DNA of 58,163 bases from Chloroflexota bacterium (GCA_028872875.1 JAGWOC010000013.1:1-58163); one strand, 5' to 3'; numbered from the stretch's first letter, positions 22,635 to 31,895 are shown. Numbers and translations are program-made. The notes: generated by a model from the letters alone, not told the origin.

Positions 22635-23716
22635 ACGGAGCGCACCGAGAGCCACTCGTTGACCTTCGGCCAGAGCCGCATCACGGCGTTCATGCCTGCG
22701 ACCAGGCTCACGTGTCCCCCCTTCAGCACGACGTCCTCCTTGTCTTCGCTGCCCAGCAGGGTCGTCAGCTCGTGCGTGGACTCGTACGGGGCGATGTGGT
22801 CGTGCTGGGCCATCGCGTTCAGCACGGGGCAGGTGATCCGCCGCAGGTCGACGCGCTCGCCGCCCACGTCCAGCTCGCCCTTCATCAGCTTGTTCTCCCA
22901 CATCAGCTCTTTCGTCGTCTGCCGGAAGCACTCGCCCGGAAACGGGATCTGGTCGCTCGTCCACTTGTTGAACAGCCGGTAGTGCTTGACGTACTGGTCG
23001 TTCCACAGGTTGTCCCAGAGCCGCACGTAGGCGACGAGCCGGTCGGCCGGCCGCAGCAGCTCGAACGACCGGTACATCAGCTCCGGCGGGATGTTGCCCA
23101 GACGGTCGACGACGCGGTCGACGTCGAACCAGCGCCGATCGGTCCACTGCTTGAACAGCCCCATGCCCTCGAAGTTCACCGGGGTCGCGATGCAGACGAG
23201 GTTGCTCATTGGGTGGTCTTCGTGCAGGCCGCCGTAGATCAGCGCCAGCAGTCCGCCCATGCAATAGCCGATGAGCGAGACGTCCGTCTCGTCCGTCGCG
23301 GCCTGCACCTTCTCGAGGCAGGCGGGGATCAGGTCCTGTGTGTAGTCCTCGAGCTTGAGCCGCGAGTCCTCGGGCCGCGGCACGCCCCAGTCGAGCATGA
23401 ACACGTCGTACCCGTTCCGTAACAGGAACTCGACGAAGCTCACGCCGGGCGTCAGGTCCAGGATGTACGGTTTGCTGATCAGGGACATGACGAGCACGAC
23501 GGGGATGCGGTACACCTCATCGACGAGCGGCCGGTAGTGGTAGAGCTTGAGGGTGCCACGGGCGTAGATGGCGTCTTTAGGCGTCACGCCGACATCGGGC
23601 TCGTCGCGGTTCAGCAGGACGTCGATGCCGCGCACCGAGCGCTGGATCGTGCGCTCGACCTCCTTGCGGACGACGTCGGCGATGTTCTCCTGGCCGGGCG
23701 CGGTCTGTGTGGTCAT
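22631..23716 (-). CDS. phaC: Class III-type polyhydroxyalkanoate synthase subunit PhaC
   Basis: 361 residues from the ATG at 23716, the usual length for class III PhaC. Alpha/beta-hydrolase core with the lipase-like box GYCMGG and nucleophile Cys152; the Asp is in AQHDHIAPYES and the His in KGGHVSLVAG. PILDLTPGVSFVEFLL-like and WGVPRPEDSRLKLEDY segments are typical. It polymerises hydroxyacyl-CoA into storage polyester. Class III enzymes need PhaE (or PhaR), which is not next to it. The N-terminal 30 residues are short and charged. An acyltransferase of the same fold is a less likely alternative. Confidence 0.87.
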   Translation of the reverse strand: MTTQTAPGQENIADVVRKEVERTIQRSVRGIDVLLNRDEPDVGVTPKDAIYARGTLKLYHYRPLVDEVYRIPVVLVMSLISKPYILDLTPGVSFVEFLLRNGYDVFMLDWGVPRPEDSRLKLEDYTQDLIPACLEKVQAATDETDVSLIGYCMGGLLALIYGGLHEDHPMSNLVCIATPVNFEGMGLFKQWTDRRWFDVDRVVDRLGNIPPELMYRSFELLRPADRLVAYVRLWDNLWNDQYVKHYRLFNKWTSDQIPFPGECFRQTTKELMWENKLMKGELDVGGERVDLRRITCPVLNAMAQHDHIAPYESTHELTTLLGSEDKEDVVLKGGHVSLVAGMNAVMRLWPKVNEWLSVRSV

Positions 23717-23926
23717 GGCGGGTCCCTCCACGGCGATGCTGCGGCCATGGCGCGGCGGGGGCCGCGCCGGATGCGCATAGTATCGCACCGCCACATTGCG
23801 ATTTGAAGACGGGAGGCCGGAAATCGGAGAGATTCCTCAGCCGCCGTGCGCGGCTCGCCGTCCGGCTGCACGCTGACATAACCGCGGGACACAGGGGCGC
23901 CGGTCTGCCCTGACGTCCCGCTCCTG

Positions 23927-23932
23927 TATAAT
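23927..23932 (+). promoter_or_regulatory. Consensus -10 box 9 bases before the hybrid kinase start
   Basis: TATAAT ends 9 bases before the ATG at 23942, so transcription would start at or next to the start codon. No Shine-Dalgarno is seen. A convincing -35 is absent. This is one of several leaderless-looking starts in the window. Confidence 0.5.
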
Positions 23933-23941
23933 CGCCGCCAG

Positions 23942-25564
23942 ATGGTGTCATCGCCTCTCGTCCGTCCCGATGCCTCCTCGCCGCCAGGCGGGTTCGGCGC
24001 CGTCGACCTGCTCCAGCTCGTGCTCGAAGCGGCGCGCCCTGCCCTCGGCTTCGACGTGGCGGTGGCGGTGCTCTGCGAGGATGGCCGGCACGTTGTGCCG
24101 GTGTTCGCCGCGGGCACCCTGTCGCCGCCTGTGCTGGAGGGCGTGCACGTGCAGGCGCTCGCCGCGTTCGTCGAGCTGGCCGGCGAGGACCATGCCGCCT
24201 GGCCGGCCGAAGACCCGCGCGTGATCCCTCTCGGCAAGCCGGTGGAACGCGCGATCGCCGAGCCGGAGGCGTACGAGGACGCGCCACTCGTCGTCGGCGG
24301 GCGGGTCGCGGGCATGCTGCGCATCGACCGCGGGCGGCCGTCCACGCGGGAGCAGCTCGCGGTGTACTTCGCGCTCGCCAGCGACGTCTCGAAGGCGATC
24401 GAGCGGCTGGACGCGCAACGGACGCGCACCCGCCTCGTCCAGGAGCGGCTGCTGCAGTCCGAGAAGATGTCGAGCGTGGGCCAGCTCGTCTCCGGCGTGG
24501 CGCACGAGTTGAACAACCCGCTCACCGGCATCATGGGCTTCGCCCAGCTCCTGCTCCTCGGCAATCTCGAGGAGGGCGCGCGGCGGCAGGTGGAGACCAT
24601 CTACCAGGAAGCGGAGCGGGCGTCGAAGATCGTGTCGAACCTCCTGACGTTCGCGCGGCGCCGCCGGGCGCAGAAGGAGCCGGCCAATCTCAACACGCTG
24701 ATCGAGCGCGTGCTCGATCTGCGGCACTACGACCTGCGCGTGCGGAACATCGAGGTGGAGTGCGCGCTTGACCCCGCGCTGCCCGACACGATGGTCGACG
24801 CCAACCAGCTCTTGCAGGTCTTTCTCAACATCATCATCAACGCGGAGCAGGCCATGCGCGCCGCGGGTGAGGACGCCGCGGGCACGCTGCGCGTCCGCAC
24901 GTGGTCCGATGCCGGCACCGTCTCGGTATCGTTTGCCGACAGCGGGCCGGGCATGAGCGCGGAGACGCTGCGTCGCATCTTCGACCCCTTCTTCACGACG
25001 AAGGAGGCGGGAGAGGGCACGGGGCTGGGGCTGACGATCAGCTACGGGATCATCGAGGAGCACGGCGGCCGCATCTGGGCCGAGAGCGCGCCGGGGCGCG
25101 GGACGACGTTCACCATCGAGCTGCCGCTCGTCGGCGGCGCCGCCGCGGCGCGCCGCGCCGCGCCCGCCCCGGAGCCGTCGGCGCAGGCCCCGCGCGAGCG
25201 CCGCCGCATCCTCGTCGTGGACGACGAGGAGAGCATCCAGAAGCTGCTCACCGGGGTGCTGGAGATGGACGGCCACGACGTGCAGATCGCGGCGAACGGG
25301 CGCGAGGCGCTCGACCGGCTGTCGCGGGAGCCCTTCGACCTGATCATCAGCGACATCAAGATGCCGGTGATGGGCGGCTCCGAGCTTCACAAGCAACTGC
25401 TTGACCGCGGCAGCCCGCTCGCCCGGCGCATGATCTTCATCACGGGCGACACCGTCGCGCCGGAGACGCGCGGCTTCTTGCAGACCGTCGAAAACGACGT
25501 GCTCGCCAAGCCCTTCCGGCTGCGCGACGTGCGGGAGACGGTGCGGCGTGCCCTCGCCCGCTGA
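23942..25564 (+). CDS. Soluble hybrid histidine kinase (GAF-like, HisKA, HATPase, receiver)
   Basis: 540 residues with no membrane segment. Residues 20-150 look like a GAF sensor. The dimerisation box has the phosphorylated His188 in SGVAHELNNPL. The ATPase domain has Asn300 (FLNIIINAEQAM), DSGPG (333-337) and GTGLGL (359-364). The C-terminal receiver (about 422-538) has D427-D428 and the acceptor Asp471 in LIISDIKMPVMGG, and Lys in VLAKPFR. All catalytic residues are present, unlike the pair at 0.6-3.3 kb. It has no output domain, so it should pass phosphate to another regulator. The next gene overlaps by 17 bases. Confidence 0.94.
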   Translation: MVSSPLVRPDASSPPGGFGAVDLLQLVLEAARPALGFDVAVAVLCEDGRHVVPVFAAGTLSPPVLEGVHVQALAAFVELAGEDHAAWPAEDPRVIPLGKPVERAIAEPEAYEDAPLVVGGRVAGMLRIDRGRPSTREQLAVYFALASDVSKAIERLDAQRTRTRLVQERLLQSEKMSSVGQLVSGVAHELNNPLTGIMGFAQLLLLGNLEEGARRQVETIYQEAERASKIVSNLLTFARRRRAQKEPANLNTLIERVLDLRHYDLRVRNIEVECALDPALPDTMVDANQLLQVFLNIIINAEQAMRAAGEDAAGTLRVRTWSDAGTVSVSFADSGPGMSAETLRRIFDPFFTTKEAGEGTGLGLTISYGIIEEHGGRIWAESAPGRGTTFTIELPLVGGAAAARRAAPAPEPSAQAPRERRRILVVDDEESIQKLLTGVLEMDGHDVQIAANGREALDRLSREPFDLIISDIKMPVMGGSELHKQLLDRGSPLARRMIFITGDTVAPETRGFLQTVENDVLAKPFRLRDVRETVRRALAR

Positions 25565-26432
25565 TCCTGTCGTGCGGTGGGAGACGGGCACGCGCGAGCT
25601 GGCGCCCGGCGTCTTCGCCTACGTACAGGCGACGGGCGGGCGCTGCATCGCCAACGCCGGCCTCGTCGCCGGGCCGGCCGACGCCTGCGCCGTCGACGCG
25701 CTCTTCACCCGCACGATGACGCGCGCGTTCCTCGCCGAGGCGGCGCGCCTCAGCCGCGCCTCGATCCGGTGCCTGATCAACACCCACCACCACGTCGACC
25801 ACATGCTGGGCAACGCGGGCTTCCCGCCGGAGACCGAGATCGTCGCGCATGTGCGCGCGAAGGAGGAAATGGAGCGCGTCGGGCTGCCGATCGAGCTGCT
25901 GAAGCGGTTCGTGCCCAACTTCGCCGGGGAGCTCGCCGATGCGTCGCTGCGCCTGCCCGACGTGACCTTCGACGGCGGCGCGCTCGAGATCACGGCCGGA
26001 GGCCGGCGGCTGCGGCTGCTGCACTTCGGGACGGCGCACACGCGCGGCGACGTGCTGGTGCTGCTGCCGGAGGAGCGCATCCTCTTCGCCGGGGACGTCG
26101 CGTTCTTCCACGTGCAGCCGCTCGCCTTCGAAGGGCACATCGGCAACTGGCGCCGGATCGCCGGGCGGATCATCGACGAGGTCGACGCCGGCACGATCGT
26201 GCCGGGGCACGGGCCCGTCGGCACGAAGGACGACCTCCGGGCGATGCTCGGCTACCTCGACCTGCTGGACACCCACGCCCGGGCGGCGTACGACGCCGGC
26301 GTGCCGGTCGAGGAAGCAGTGCGCACGTGCGACCTCGGCGCGTACGCCGGCTGGGGCGAAGCTGACCGCGTCGAACCGAACATCGCGCGCCTGTACGCGG
26401 AGTTCCGCGGCGAGCTCGACGCGGTGCTGTGA
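25548..26432 (+). CDS. Metallo-beta-lactamase-fold hydrolase
   Basis: 294 residues. The metal site is THHHVDH (79-85), with further ligands in HFGTAHTRGD, FAGDVAFF and PGHGP. This matches the broad glyoxalase II/quinoprotein-relay type subfamily and gives a hydrolase of thioesters, lactones or similar esters. It overlaps the 3' end of the hybrid kinase gene, so it may be co-regulated, but no functional link is evident. Confidence 0.9.
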   Translation: MPSPADPVVRWETGTRELAPGVFAYVQATGGRCIANAGLVAGPADACAVDALFTRTMTRAFLAEAARLSRASIRCLINTHHHVDHMLGNAGFPPETEIVAHVRAKEEMERVGLPIELLKRFVPNFAGELADASLRLPDVTFDGGALEITAGGRRLRLLHFGTAHTRGDVLVLLPEERILFAGDVAFFHVQPLAFEGHIGNWRRIAGRIIDEVDAGTIVPGHGPVGTKDDLRAMLGYLDLLDTHARAAYDAGVPVEEAVRTCDLGAYAGWGEADRVEPNIARLYAEFRGELDAVL

Positions 26433-26587
26433 CCGGGGGCGGACCGGGGGAGCCGGATACCCAGGCCGCAGCCGCCGCACAGGCTCCGTGATGGCGTGGC
26501 CGCGCGTGGCGCGCGCCCGCTGCGTTGGCTCGCGATGGGTACACCGGGGTACACAGTCGAACAGGGCCTGATCCAGAGGGGGTGACC

Positions 26588-26914
26588 GTGGTCAAGCTGA
26601 TCTACTGCATCTCGAAGAAGCCGGAGATGAGCGTCGAGGAGTTCCAGGCGTACTGGCGCAACGTCCACGCGCCGATCGCCGGCGCGATCCCCGGGCTGCG
26701 CCGCTACGTGCAGTGCCACGTCGTACCCGAGACCTACGCGCGCAACGCGCCGCCCTTCGACGGCGCCGCCGAGCTCTGGTTCGACGACCTTGACGCGCTG
26801 CGCGCGGCGATGAAGTCGCCGGAAGTCGCGGCCGCGGTCGAGGACGAGAAGCGCTTCATCGACCACAGCCGCGTGGCGTCGTTCATCACGACCGAGGAGC
26901 CGGTTGTCGGTTAG
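26588..26914 (+). CDS. EthD-domain protein
   Basis: 108 residues from a GTG at 26588, preceded by AGAGGGGGTGACC. Matches the EthD dimeric alpha/beta barrel: VKLIYCISKKPEMSVEEFQA, YWRNVHAPIAGAIPGLRRYV, and FDGAAELWFDDLDALRAAM. EthD proteins accompany ether-degrading P450 systems or catalyse steps in aromatic polyketide-like chemistry; the name alone does not fix a reaction. An ATG at 26525 would add 21 residues without similarity. The gap 26433-26587 otherwise holds nothing I can name. Confidence 0.87.
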   Translation: MVKLIYCISKKPEMSVEEFQAYWRNVHAPIAGAIPGLRRYVQCHVVPETYARNAPPFDGAAELWFDDLDALRAAMKSPEVAAAVEDEKRFIDHSRVASFITTEEPVVG

Positions 26915-26926
26915 TGCCCTCGACGA

Positions 26927-26951
26927 GGCGGACACGCGGGTCCGCCCTACG
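26927..26951. repeat. Palindromic repeat related to family B
   Basis: GGCGGACACGCGGGTCCGCC followed by CTAC. It has the same plan as repeat B (GGCGG-x-CAC...CCGCC-CTAC), but with a changed loop. It lies between convergent genes. Confidence 0.6.
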
Positions 26952-27000
26952 GGCTATCAAGTCCGTGTGGCACGAGGCGCGTCGAACCGAGGACGAGCGA

Positions 27001-27927
27001 CTAAGGACTCCCCGCGCCGCAGACCGCGCGCAGCGCGTCCCGCACCGCGAGCGTGTGCTCGACGATCGCCTCCGGGGCGTCGGCGATGACGAGGTTGACG
27101 TGGGCGCAGCCCGCATCGATGTACGGCGCGATGAACTCCGCGATCTGCGCCGGCGTCCCGTACGGTGTGTAGCGCTCGAACTGCTCGAACGGCAGGCGGT
27201 AGAAGGCCTGCATGCTGCCCGCGACCTTCACCCGCGCCGCGTCGCGGTCGCGGTCGACGCCCATCCAGAACTGCATGCCGCGCGTGAGCGTGACGTCGCC
27301 TCGGCCCGCCTCCTGCGCCGCCTGCGCGATCTTCTCGCCCGCCTCGACGAACCGGCGCGTCGAGACCCAGATCCCCGTCCAGCCGTCGGCGTAGCGGGCC
27401 GCCCGGCGGAGCGCCGCGTCGGACCGCCCACCCACCTGCAACACGACGCCGCCCGGCCGGTGCGGTTTGGGCCGCATGCGCACGCGGTCGAGCGTGAAGT
27501 ACCTGCCGTGGAACGTCGTCTCCTCCTGCGTCCAGAGGCCGCGCAGGATCTGGAGCGACTCATCCGTCCGGCGCGCGCGCGTCTTCGGGTCGACGCCGCA
27601 CGCCCACCACTCGCCGGGGTCCTCGCCGCCGATGCCGACGCCGAGGATCAGCCGCCCGTGCGACAGCTCGTCGACCATCGCCGCCTGGAGCGCCACGGGC
27701 GTCGGGTGGCGGAGCGCCAGCAGGTACACGCACGTCTGGAGCTCCAACCTCGTCGTCGCGGCGGCGATCGGTGCGAGCTTCAGCAGCGCGTCGCTGCCGG
27801 ATCCGTAGAACGTCACGTGGTCGCCGACGAAGATGCCGTCGATGCCCGCCGCCTCGACCTGGCGCGACCAGTCGATGATCCCCTCGTCCGAGCCGCGTGC
27901 CGGCGCGAACACCTTCGGCATCTGCAT
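27001..27927 (-). CDS. LLM-class oxidoreductase (F420-type)
   Basis: 308 residues from the ATG at 27927. TIM-barrel parts: MQMPKVFAPARGSDEGIIDW, GIDGIFVGDHVTFYG, LQTCVYLLALRHPTPVALQA and GRLILGVGIGGEDPGEWW. The GDHV and GVGIGGED regions fit F420-dependent members. It follows the CoA transferase gene on the same strand after 116 bases, so co-transcription is possible. Substrate unknown. Confidence 0.9.
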   Translation of the reverse strand: MQMPKVFAPARGSDEGIIDWSRQVEAAGIDGIFVGDHVTFYGSGSDALLKLAPIAAATTRLELQTCVYLLALRHPTPVALQAAMVDELSHGRLILGVGIGGEDPGEWWACGVDPKTRARRTDESLQILRGLWTQEETTFHGRYFTLDRVRMRPKPHRPGGVVLQVGGRSDAALRRAARYADGWTGIWVSTRRFVEAGEKIAQAAQEAGRGDVTLTRGMQFWMGVDRDRDAARVKVAGSMQAFYRLPFEQFERYTPYGTPAQIAEFIAPYIDAGCAHVNLVIADAPEAIVEHTLAVRDALRAVCGAGSP

Positions 27928-28043
27928 CGCGTATCTCCTCTCCTTCCCGTCGTCCGGCGGCTGGCGACGAGCGGCACCGTGCCGGACGCCGCCGCGCACC
28001 GTGCGCAACGTGCCGCGGACGACCACACCTCGTGGGCCGCCGC

Positions 28044-29249
28044 TCAACCTGCGGGCGGCCCGATCGCGCCCTCGCCCCGCAGCCGCACGACGTCATCCCA
28101 GGAATACCCGGCCTCGAGCAGCACGTCCTCCGTGTGCTCGCCGAGCTGCGGCGCGAGGCGCTCGATGGGCACGGGCTCGCCGTCGACGGCGATGCCGGTG
28201 CCGACGATGCGCACGGGGTCATAGCCCGGATGCGGGACCTGCTGGATGTAGCCGTTCGCCGCGACCTGAGGGTCGGCCGCCACCTCGGCGTAGTCCTGGA
28301 CGGGTGCGGCGAACATGCCGGCGGCGTTCAGCCGCGCCACCCACTCGCCCGCGGGGGCACCCAGGAACGTCTCATCGAGCAGCGCGACCAGCTCGGCCGC
28401 GTGCTCGACGGTGCGCTTGCGGTAGGTGTCGAAGCGGGCGTCGGCGGTCAGTTCCGGCCGGCCGATGACTCCGGCGACGGCGGGCCAGCCGCGGTCCAGC
28501 AGCATACCGATGACGAACCAGTGCCCGTCGCCGCCACGATACGCGCGCCAGAACGGCGTCGCGCCGCCGCGCTCGCGGCGCTGCGGGAGCTGGCCCGTGA
28601 ACAGGTGCCGGGTGATGTTGAACGCCTGCAGCGAGAGCTGGCTGCCAAGCAGCGACGTGTCGAGCCGCATGCCGCGCCCGGTCGCGCCGCGGCCCAGCAG
28701 GCCGGCGAGGACGGCGACCGCGGCGTGCAGCGCGCCCACCTGGTCGGCGACCGGCACGCCAGCCGGCAGCGGCGGGTCGTCCGGCTCACCCGTGACGCTC
28801 ATCAGCCCGCTGCGCGCCTGCGCGAGGATGTCGAACGAGCCGAGATCCGCCTCATCTCCGTAGGCGCCGTGGCCGGACGCCTGCACGTAGACGATGCGCG
28901 GGTTCGCCGCGGCGAGCGCATCGTATCCGAGGCCCAGGCGCTCGACCGCCGCGGCGCGGAAGTTGGTGAGGAAGACGTCGGCGCCGCGCGCGATGGCGAG
29001 CAGGGCCTCGCGCCCGTGCTCGTGCTTGAGGTCGAGCGCGACCGAGCGCTTGCCGCGGTTGTGCGCCTCGAAATACGCGCTCAGGCCCAGCTCCGGCGCG
29101 ACGTCGAAGTGGCGCCCGGGGTCGCCCGACCGGCGCTCCTCGACCTTGATGACGTCGGCGCCGAGGTCCGCCAGCACGGCGGACGCGTACGTCCCCTGCT
29201 GCCAGATCGTCAGATCCAGCACGCGGATGCCCTCGAGTGGCCGGCGCAT
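28044..29249 (-). CDS. CaiB/BaiF-family CoA transferase (class III)
   Basis: 401 residues from the ATG at 29249. N-terminus RPLEGIRVLDLTIWQQGTYA, then LGADVIKVEERRSGDPGR and NRGKRSVALDLKHEHGR are hallmarks. The catalytic Asp is expected in the segment GMRLDTSLLGSQLSLQAFN (D in RLDTSLL). Enzymes of this class move CoA between acids, as in carnitine, bile acid and aromatic acid metabolism. With the downstream LLM gene it suggests activation and oxidation of an organic acid. The exact acid cannot be read off. Confidence 0.92.
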   Translation of the reverse strand: MRRPLEGIRVLDLTIWQQGTYASAVLADLGADVIKVEERRSGDPGRHFDVAPELGLSAYFEAHNRGKRSVALDLKHEHGREALLAIARGADVFLTNFRAAAVERLGLGYDALAAANPRIVYVQASGHGAYGDEADLGSFDILAQARSGLMSVTGEPDDPPLPAGVPVADQVGALHAAVAVLAGLLGRGATGRGMRLDTSLLGSQLSLQAFNITRHLFTGQLPQRRERGGATPFWRAYRGGDGHWFVIGMLLDRGWPAVAGVIGRPELTADARFDTYRKRTVEHAAELVALLDETFLGAPAGEWVARLNAAGMFAAPVQDYAEVAADPQVAANGYIQQVPHPGYDPVRIVGTGIAVDGEPVPIERLAPQLGEHTEDVLLEAGYSWDDVVRLRGEGAIGPPAG

Positions 29250-29305
29250 AGGCGGATTCTCGCGCCCGCGGCCACGAGTGTCCAGAACGAGCGGCGGTGC
29301 GGCGA

Positions 29306-29334
29306 TTGACCGCGGATCGTGCATCGCCTACAAC
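29306..29334 (+). promoter_or_regulatory. Promoter of the sugar-phosphate isomerase gene
   Basis: TTGACC at 29306-29311 and TACAAC at 29329-29334, 17 bases apart. The -10 ends 6 bases before the GTG start at 29341, so the transcript would be leaderless. Confidence 0.55.
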
Positions 29335-29340
29335 GAACCC

Positions 29341-30417
29341 GTGCCCGACTCGATTCTTGACCTCCCGGAGACGTACGCGCGGCTCGACCCCGAAGGCCTG
29401 ATGGACCGCATCGCGCGGCTCCCCGGCCAGGTCGAGGAGGCGTGGGATGCCGGCCAGCGGCTCGTCCTTCCGCGCGAGTACGGGGACATCGACCGGGTGG
29501 TCGTGCTCGGTATGGGGGGCTCGGGCATCGGCGGCGCGCTCTTGCAGGCGCTCGCCGTGCAGATGCGCGCACCGGTGCCGGTGGCGACCGTGCGCGGCTA
29601 CACGCTGCCCGAATACGCTGGTGCGCGGTCGCTCGTGCTCGCCTCGTCGAACAGCGGCGAGACCGAAGAGACGGTCGCCACGCTCACGCAGGCGGTCGAG
29701 CATGGCGCGCGCTGCGTCGTCATCACGACGGGCGGCCGGCTGCTGGAGATCGCGCGGGAACGGGGCCTGCCGGCCCTGACGTACGCGTGGACGGGCGAAC
29801 CGCGCGCGGCGCTGGGCTGGAGCTTCGCGTCGCTGCTGGGCATCTGCTCGTCGGCCGGGGTGCTCCCCGGGCTCGACGCCGCGCGCGGGGACGCCCTCGT
29901 GTCGATGCGGGCGCTGGGCACCCAGATTACGCGGAGCGTGGATGAGGCGGTGAACCCGGCCAAGCGTCTGGCCCGCGTCCTGGAGGGGCGGCTGCCGGTG
30001 TTCGTCGGCGCCGAAGCGCTGGCGCCGGTGGCCTACCGCTGGCGCACGCAGGTCAACGAGAACGCGAAGAGCTGGGCGATCGTCGACGAGCTGCCGGAGA
30101 TGGACCACAACGCGCACGCCGGCTACGGGCTTCCGCGCCGCGTCGTGCCCCTGCTGCACGCGGTCTTCCTGCGACAGGAGTCGCTGCACCCGCGCCTGCG
30201 GCTCCGCGTCGACGCGACGCTCGAAGAGCTGAAGCGGGCCGGGGTCTCGGGCGGCGTCGTGGCGATTCCCGGCCGCCACCCGATCGAAGAGGTGTTCTGG
30301 GCGCTGTACTTCGGGGACTACGTGAGCTACTACCTGGCGCTGCTCAACGACGTGCACCCGTCGCCCACGCCAACGCTCGCATCGCTCAAGGCATACCTGG
30401 CGACGCGCGCGGATTAG
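29341..30417 (+). CDS. Bifunctional phosphoglucose/phosphomannose isomerase
   Basis: 358 residues from a GTG. Two SIS domains; the first contains VVVLGMGGSGIGGALLQALA and SSNSGETEETVATL, the sugar-phosphate loop. Later ITRSVDEAVNPAKRLARVLE and DHNAHAGYG fit the archaeal/bacterial PGI-PMI family. It interconverts glucose-6-P and fructose-6-P and also mannose-6-P. ETYARLDPEGLMDRIARLPG is the usual N-terminal start. The stop codon overlaps that of the convergent LCP gene by 3 bases. Confidence 0.92.
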   Translation: MPDSILDLPETYARLDPEGLMDRIARLPGQVEEAWDAGQRLVLPREYGDIDRVVVLGMGGSGIGGALLQALAVQMRAPVPVATVRGYTLPEYAGARSLVLASSNSGETEETVATLTQAVEHGARCVVITTGGRLLEIARERGLPALTYAWTGEPRAALGWSFASLLGICSSAGVLPGLDAARGDALVSMRALGTQITRSVDEAVNPAKRLARVLEGRLPVFVGAEALAPVAYRWRTQVNENAKSWAIVDELPEMDHNAHAGYGLPRRVVPLLHAVFLRQESLHPRLRLRVDATLEELKRAGVSGGVVAIPGRHPIEEVFWALYFGDYVSYYLALLNDVHPSPTPTLASLKAYLATRAD

Positions 30418-31823
30418 CCGCCGGGCGTCGACGTCGCGGCCGACTGGATGAGGCTGGCGAAGTTGCCATCGGAGCCGAGCAGGACGACGATGTCAGGGGT
30501 GCCGCTAATCTGCGCCTTCTCGGCGGCCGTCGCGCTACGGATCCGGGCCGCCGGGATGTTCAGCCATGTGGCGAGTAGCCGCGCGTTCGCGTCCGAGCCG
30601 CCGTTCATGGTCAGGATCATCGACTGGGAATGCGTCGCGCCGTCGAAGGCGTTGGTCGTCTCGAGCTGGTTGACCGGGTATCCCTTCGAGGCGATGTACT
30701 GGACGATGTCCTTCGCCAGGTTGGTGGTCGTCGTGCCGTTCTCGACCTGCACGCGCACGGGCGCCGGCGGTGTCGCCGAAGCGGCGGCGGCCGGCGTCTC
30801 GTTCGCGAAGACCGCCTGCACGATCGGGTCGACGGATGCCTTGCTCCAGCAGAGCACCTCGGCGCCGCCGGCCTTCGTGCACGGCACGGTCGCCGGCCCA
30901 AGCGATACCGCGTGGAGGTTCCCCTCGACCTGCTTGGCCAGGACGGCGTAGCCGGGGATAAGGCTGTCCGGGATGTCCGTGCGGATGGCGCTCTTGTACT
31001 CGTTCCAGAGCGGAACGGCTTTCGACAGCACGCCGAGCGAGTTCGCCTTGGCGATGACGGCGAAGATCACGCGCTGCTGGCGCTGGATGCGGTCGAGGTC
31101 ATCGCTGCTGTAGCGGATGCGCGAATAGGCGAGCGCCGTCGCGCCGTCCATGTGCTGGATACCGGGGTAGAAGTGCTGCGGGTTGTAGGCGCCGGGCAGC
31201 TCCGACGCCGAATAGTACGGGTCGTAGACCTCCGTCGGCACGTTCACATCGATGCCGCCGAGCGCGTCGATGATCTTCTTGAAGCCGTTGAAGTCGATCA
31301 GCACGTACTTGTCGATCTTGATCCCGAGGTTGCGCTGGAGTACTTCCTTCATCAGGCCGATGGCTCCCTCGGGGTAGTGCTGGGTCTCCGCCTGCACGAG
31401 CGCGGTGTTCACCCGGTCGTGGTAGTAGCCCCCGGACTTGAGCGGGATCTCTACCCAGAGGTCGCGCGGGATCCCCAGGATGTTGGCGGACTTGGTCTTC
31501 GGGTTGACGCTGACCACCTCGATGGTGTCCGTGCGCGTCCACGCCGTCTCGTAGGGGCGGCGGTCGATGCCGACGACGAGGATGTTGATCGGCGCGTCGG
31601 ACGCGCTGCTCCCGGTGAGGTCGATGCCCGGCACCAGCGGCTGCAGCACCGAACCGCCGGGGATCCGCACAGGGTTGCCGGGAAAGAAGATCGGGATCGC
31701 GTGGGTGATGATGACGAGCGCCAGGTACACGGAGGCGATGGCGAAGAGACCGATCGCCGAGGCGACGAGCGCGCGCTGACTTCGTGTCGAATGTGCGGGG
31801 GAGGTCCGATCGCCGGTTGACAC
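30414..31823 (-). CDS. LytR-CpsA-Psr (LCP) family wall-polymer ligase with LytR_C tail
   Basis: 469 residues from a GTG at 31823. One N-terminal membrane helix (about 18-40), then the extracytoplasmic LCP domain: INILVVGIDRRPYETAWTRT, the Arg/Asp pair in GIPRDLWVEIP, GGIDVNVPTEVYDP and ATALAYSRIRYSSDDLDRIQ. The C-terminal LytR_C domain (about 355-460) contains VRVQVENGTTTTNLAKDIV and PDIVVLLGSD. LCP proteins attach polyprenyl-linked glycopolymers to peptidoglycan or protein, which implies a wall or S-layer glycan in this organism. Confidence 0.93.
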   Translation of the reverse strand: MSTGDRTSPAHSTRSQRALVASAIGLFAIASVYLALVIITHAIPIFFPGNPVRIPGGSVLQPLVPGIDLTGSSASDAPINILVVGIDRRPYETAWTRTDTIEVVSVNPKTKSANILGIPRDLWVEIPLKSGGYYHDRVNTALVQAETQHYPEGAIGLMKEVLQRNLGIKIDKYVLIDFNGFKKIIDALGGIDVNVPTEVYDPYYSASELPGAYNPQHFYPGIQHMDGATALAYSRIRYSSDDLDRIQRQQRVIFAVIAKANSLGVLSKAVPLWNEYKSAIRTDIPDSLIPGYAVLAKQVEGNLHAVSLGPATVPCTKAGGAEVLCWSKASVDPIVQAVFANETPAAAASATPPAPVRVQVENGTTTTNLAKDIVQYIASKGYPVNQLETTNAFDGATHSQSMILTMNGGSDANARLLATWLNIPAARIRSATAAEKAQISGTPDIVVLLGSDGNFASLIQSAATSTPGG

Positions 31824-31830
31824 TGCCCGG

Positions 31831-31860
31831 AGCGTATCCGCGGCGGATCCGGCATGTCAA
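31831..31860 (-). promoter_or_regulatory. Promoter of the LCP gene
   Basis: On the minus strand TTGACA (31860-31855) and TACGCT (31836-31831), 18 bases apart. The -10 ends 7 bases before the GTG at 31823, again a leaderless arrangement. Confidence 0.6.
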
Positions 31861-31895
31861 GCAACGCCCCGGGTTCATGTCGAACCTGTAATGGA

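Noticed and set aside
22631-23716. Ordinary lipase or esterase
   Set aside because: The nucleophile is Cys in GYCMGG and the length and flanking motifs are those of PHA synthase.
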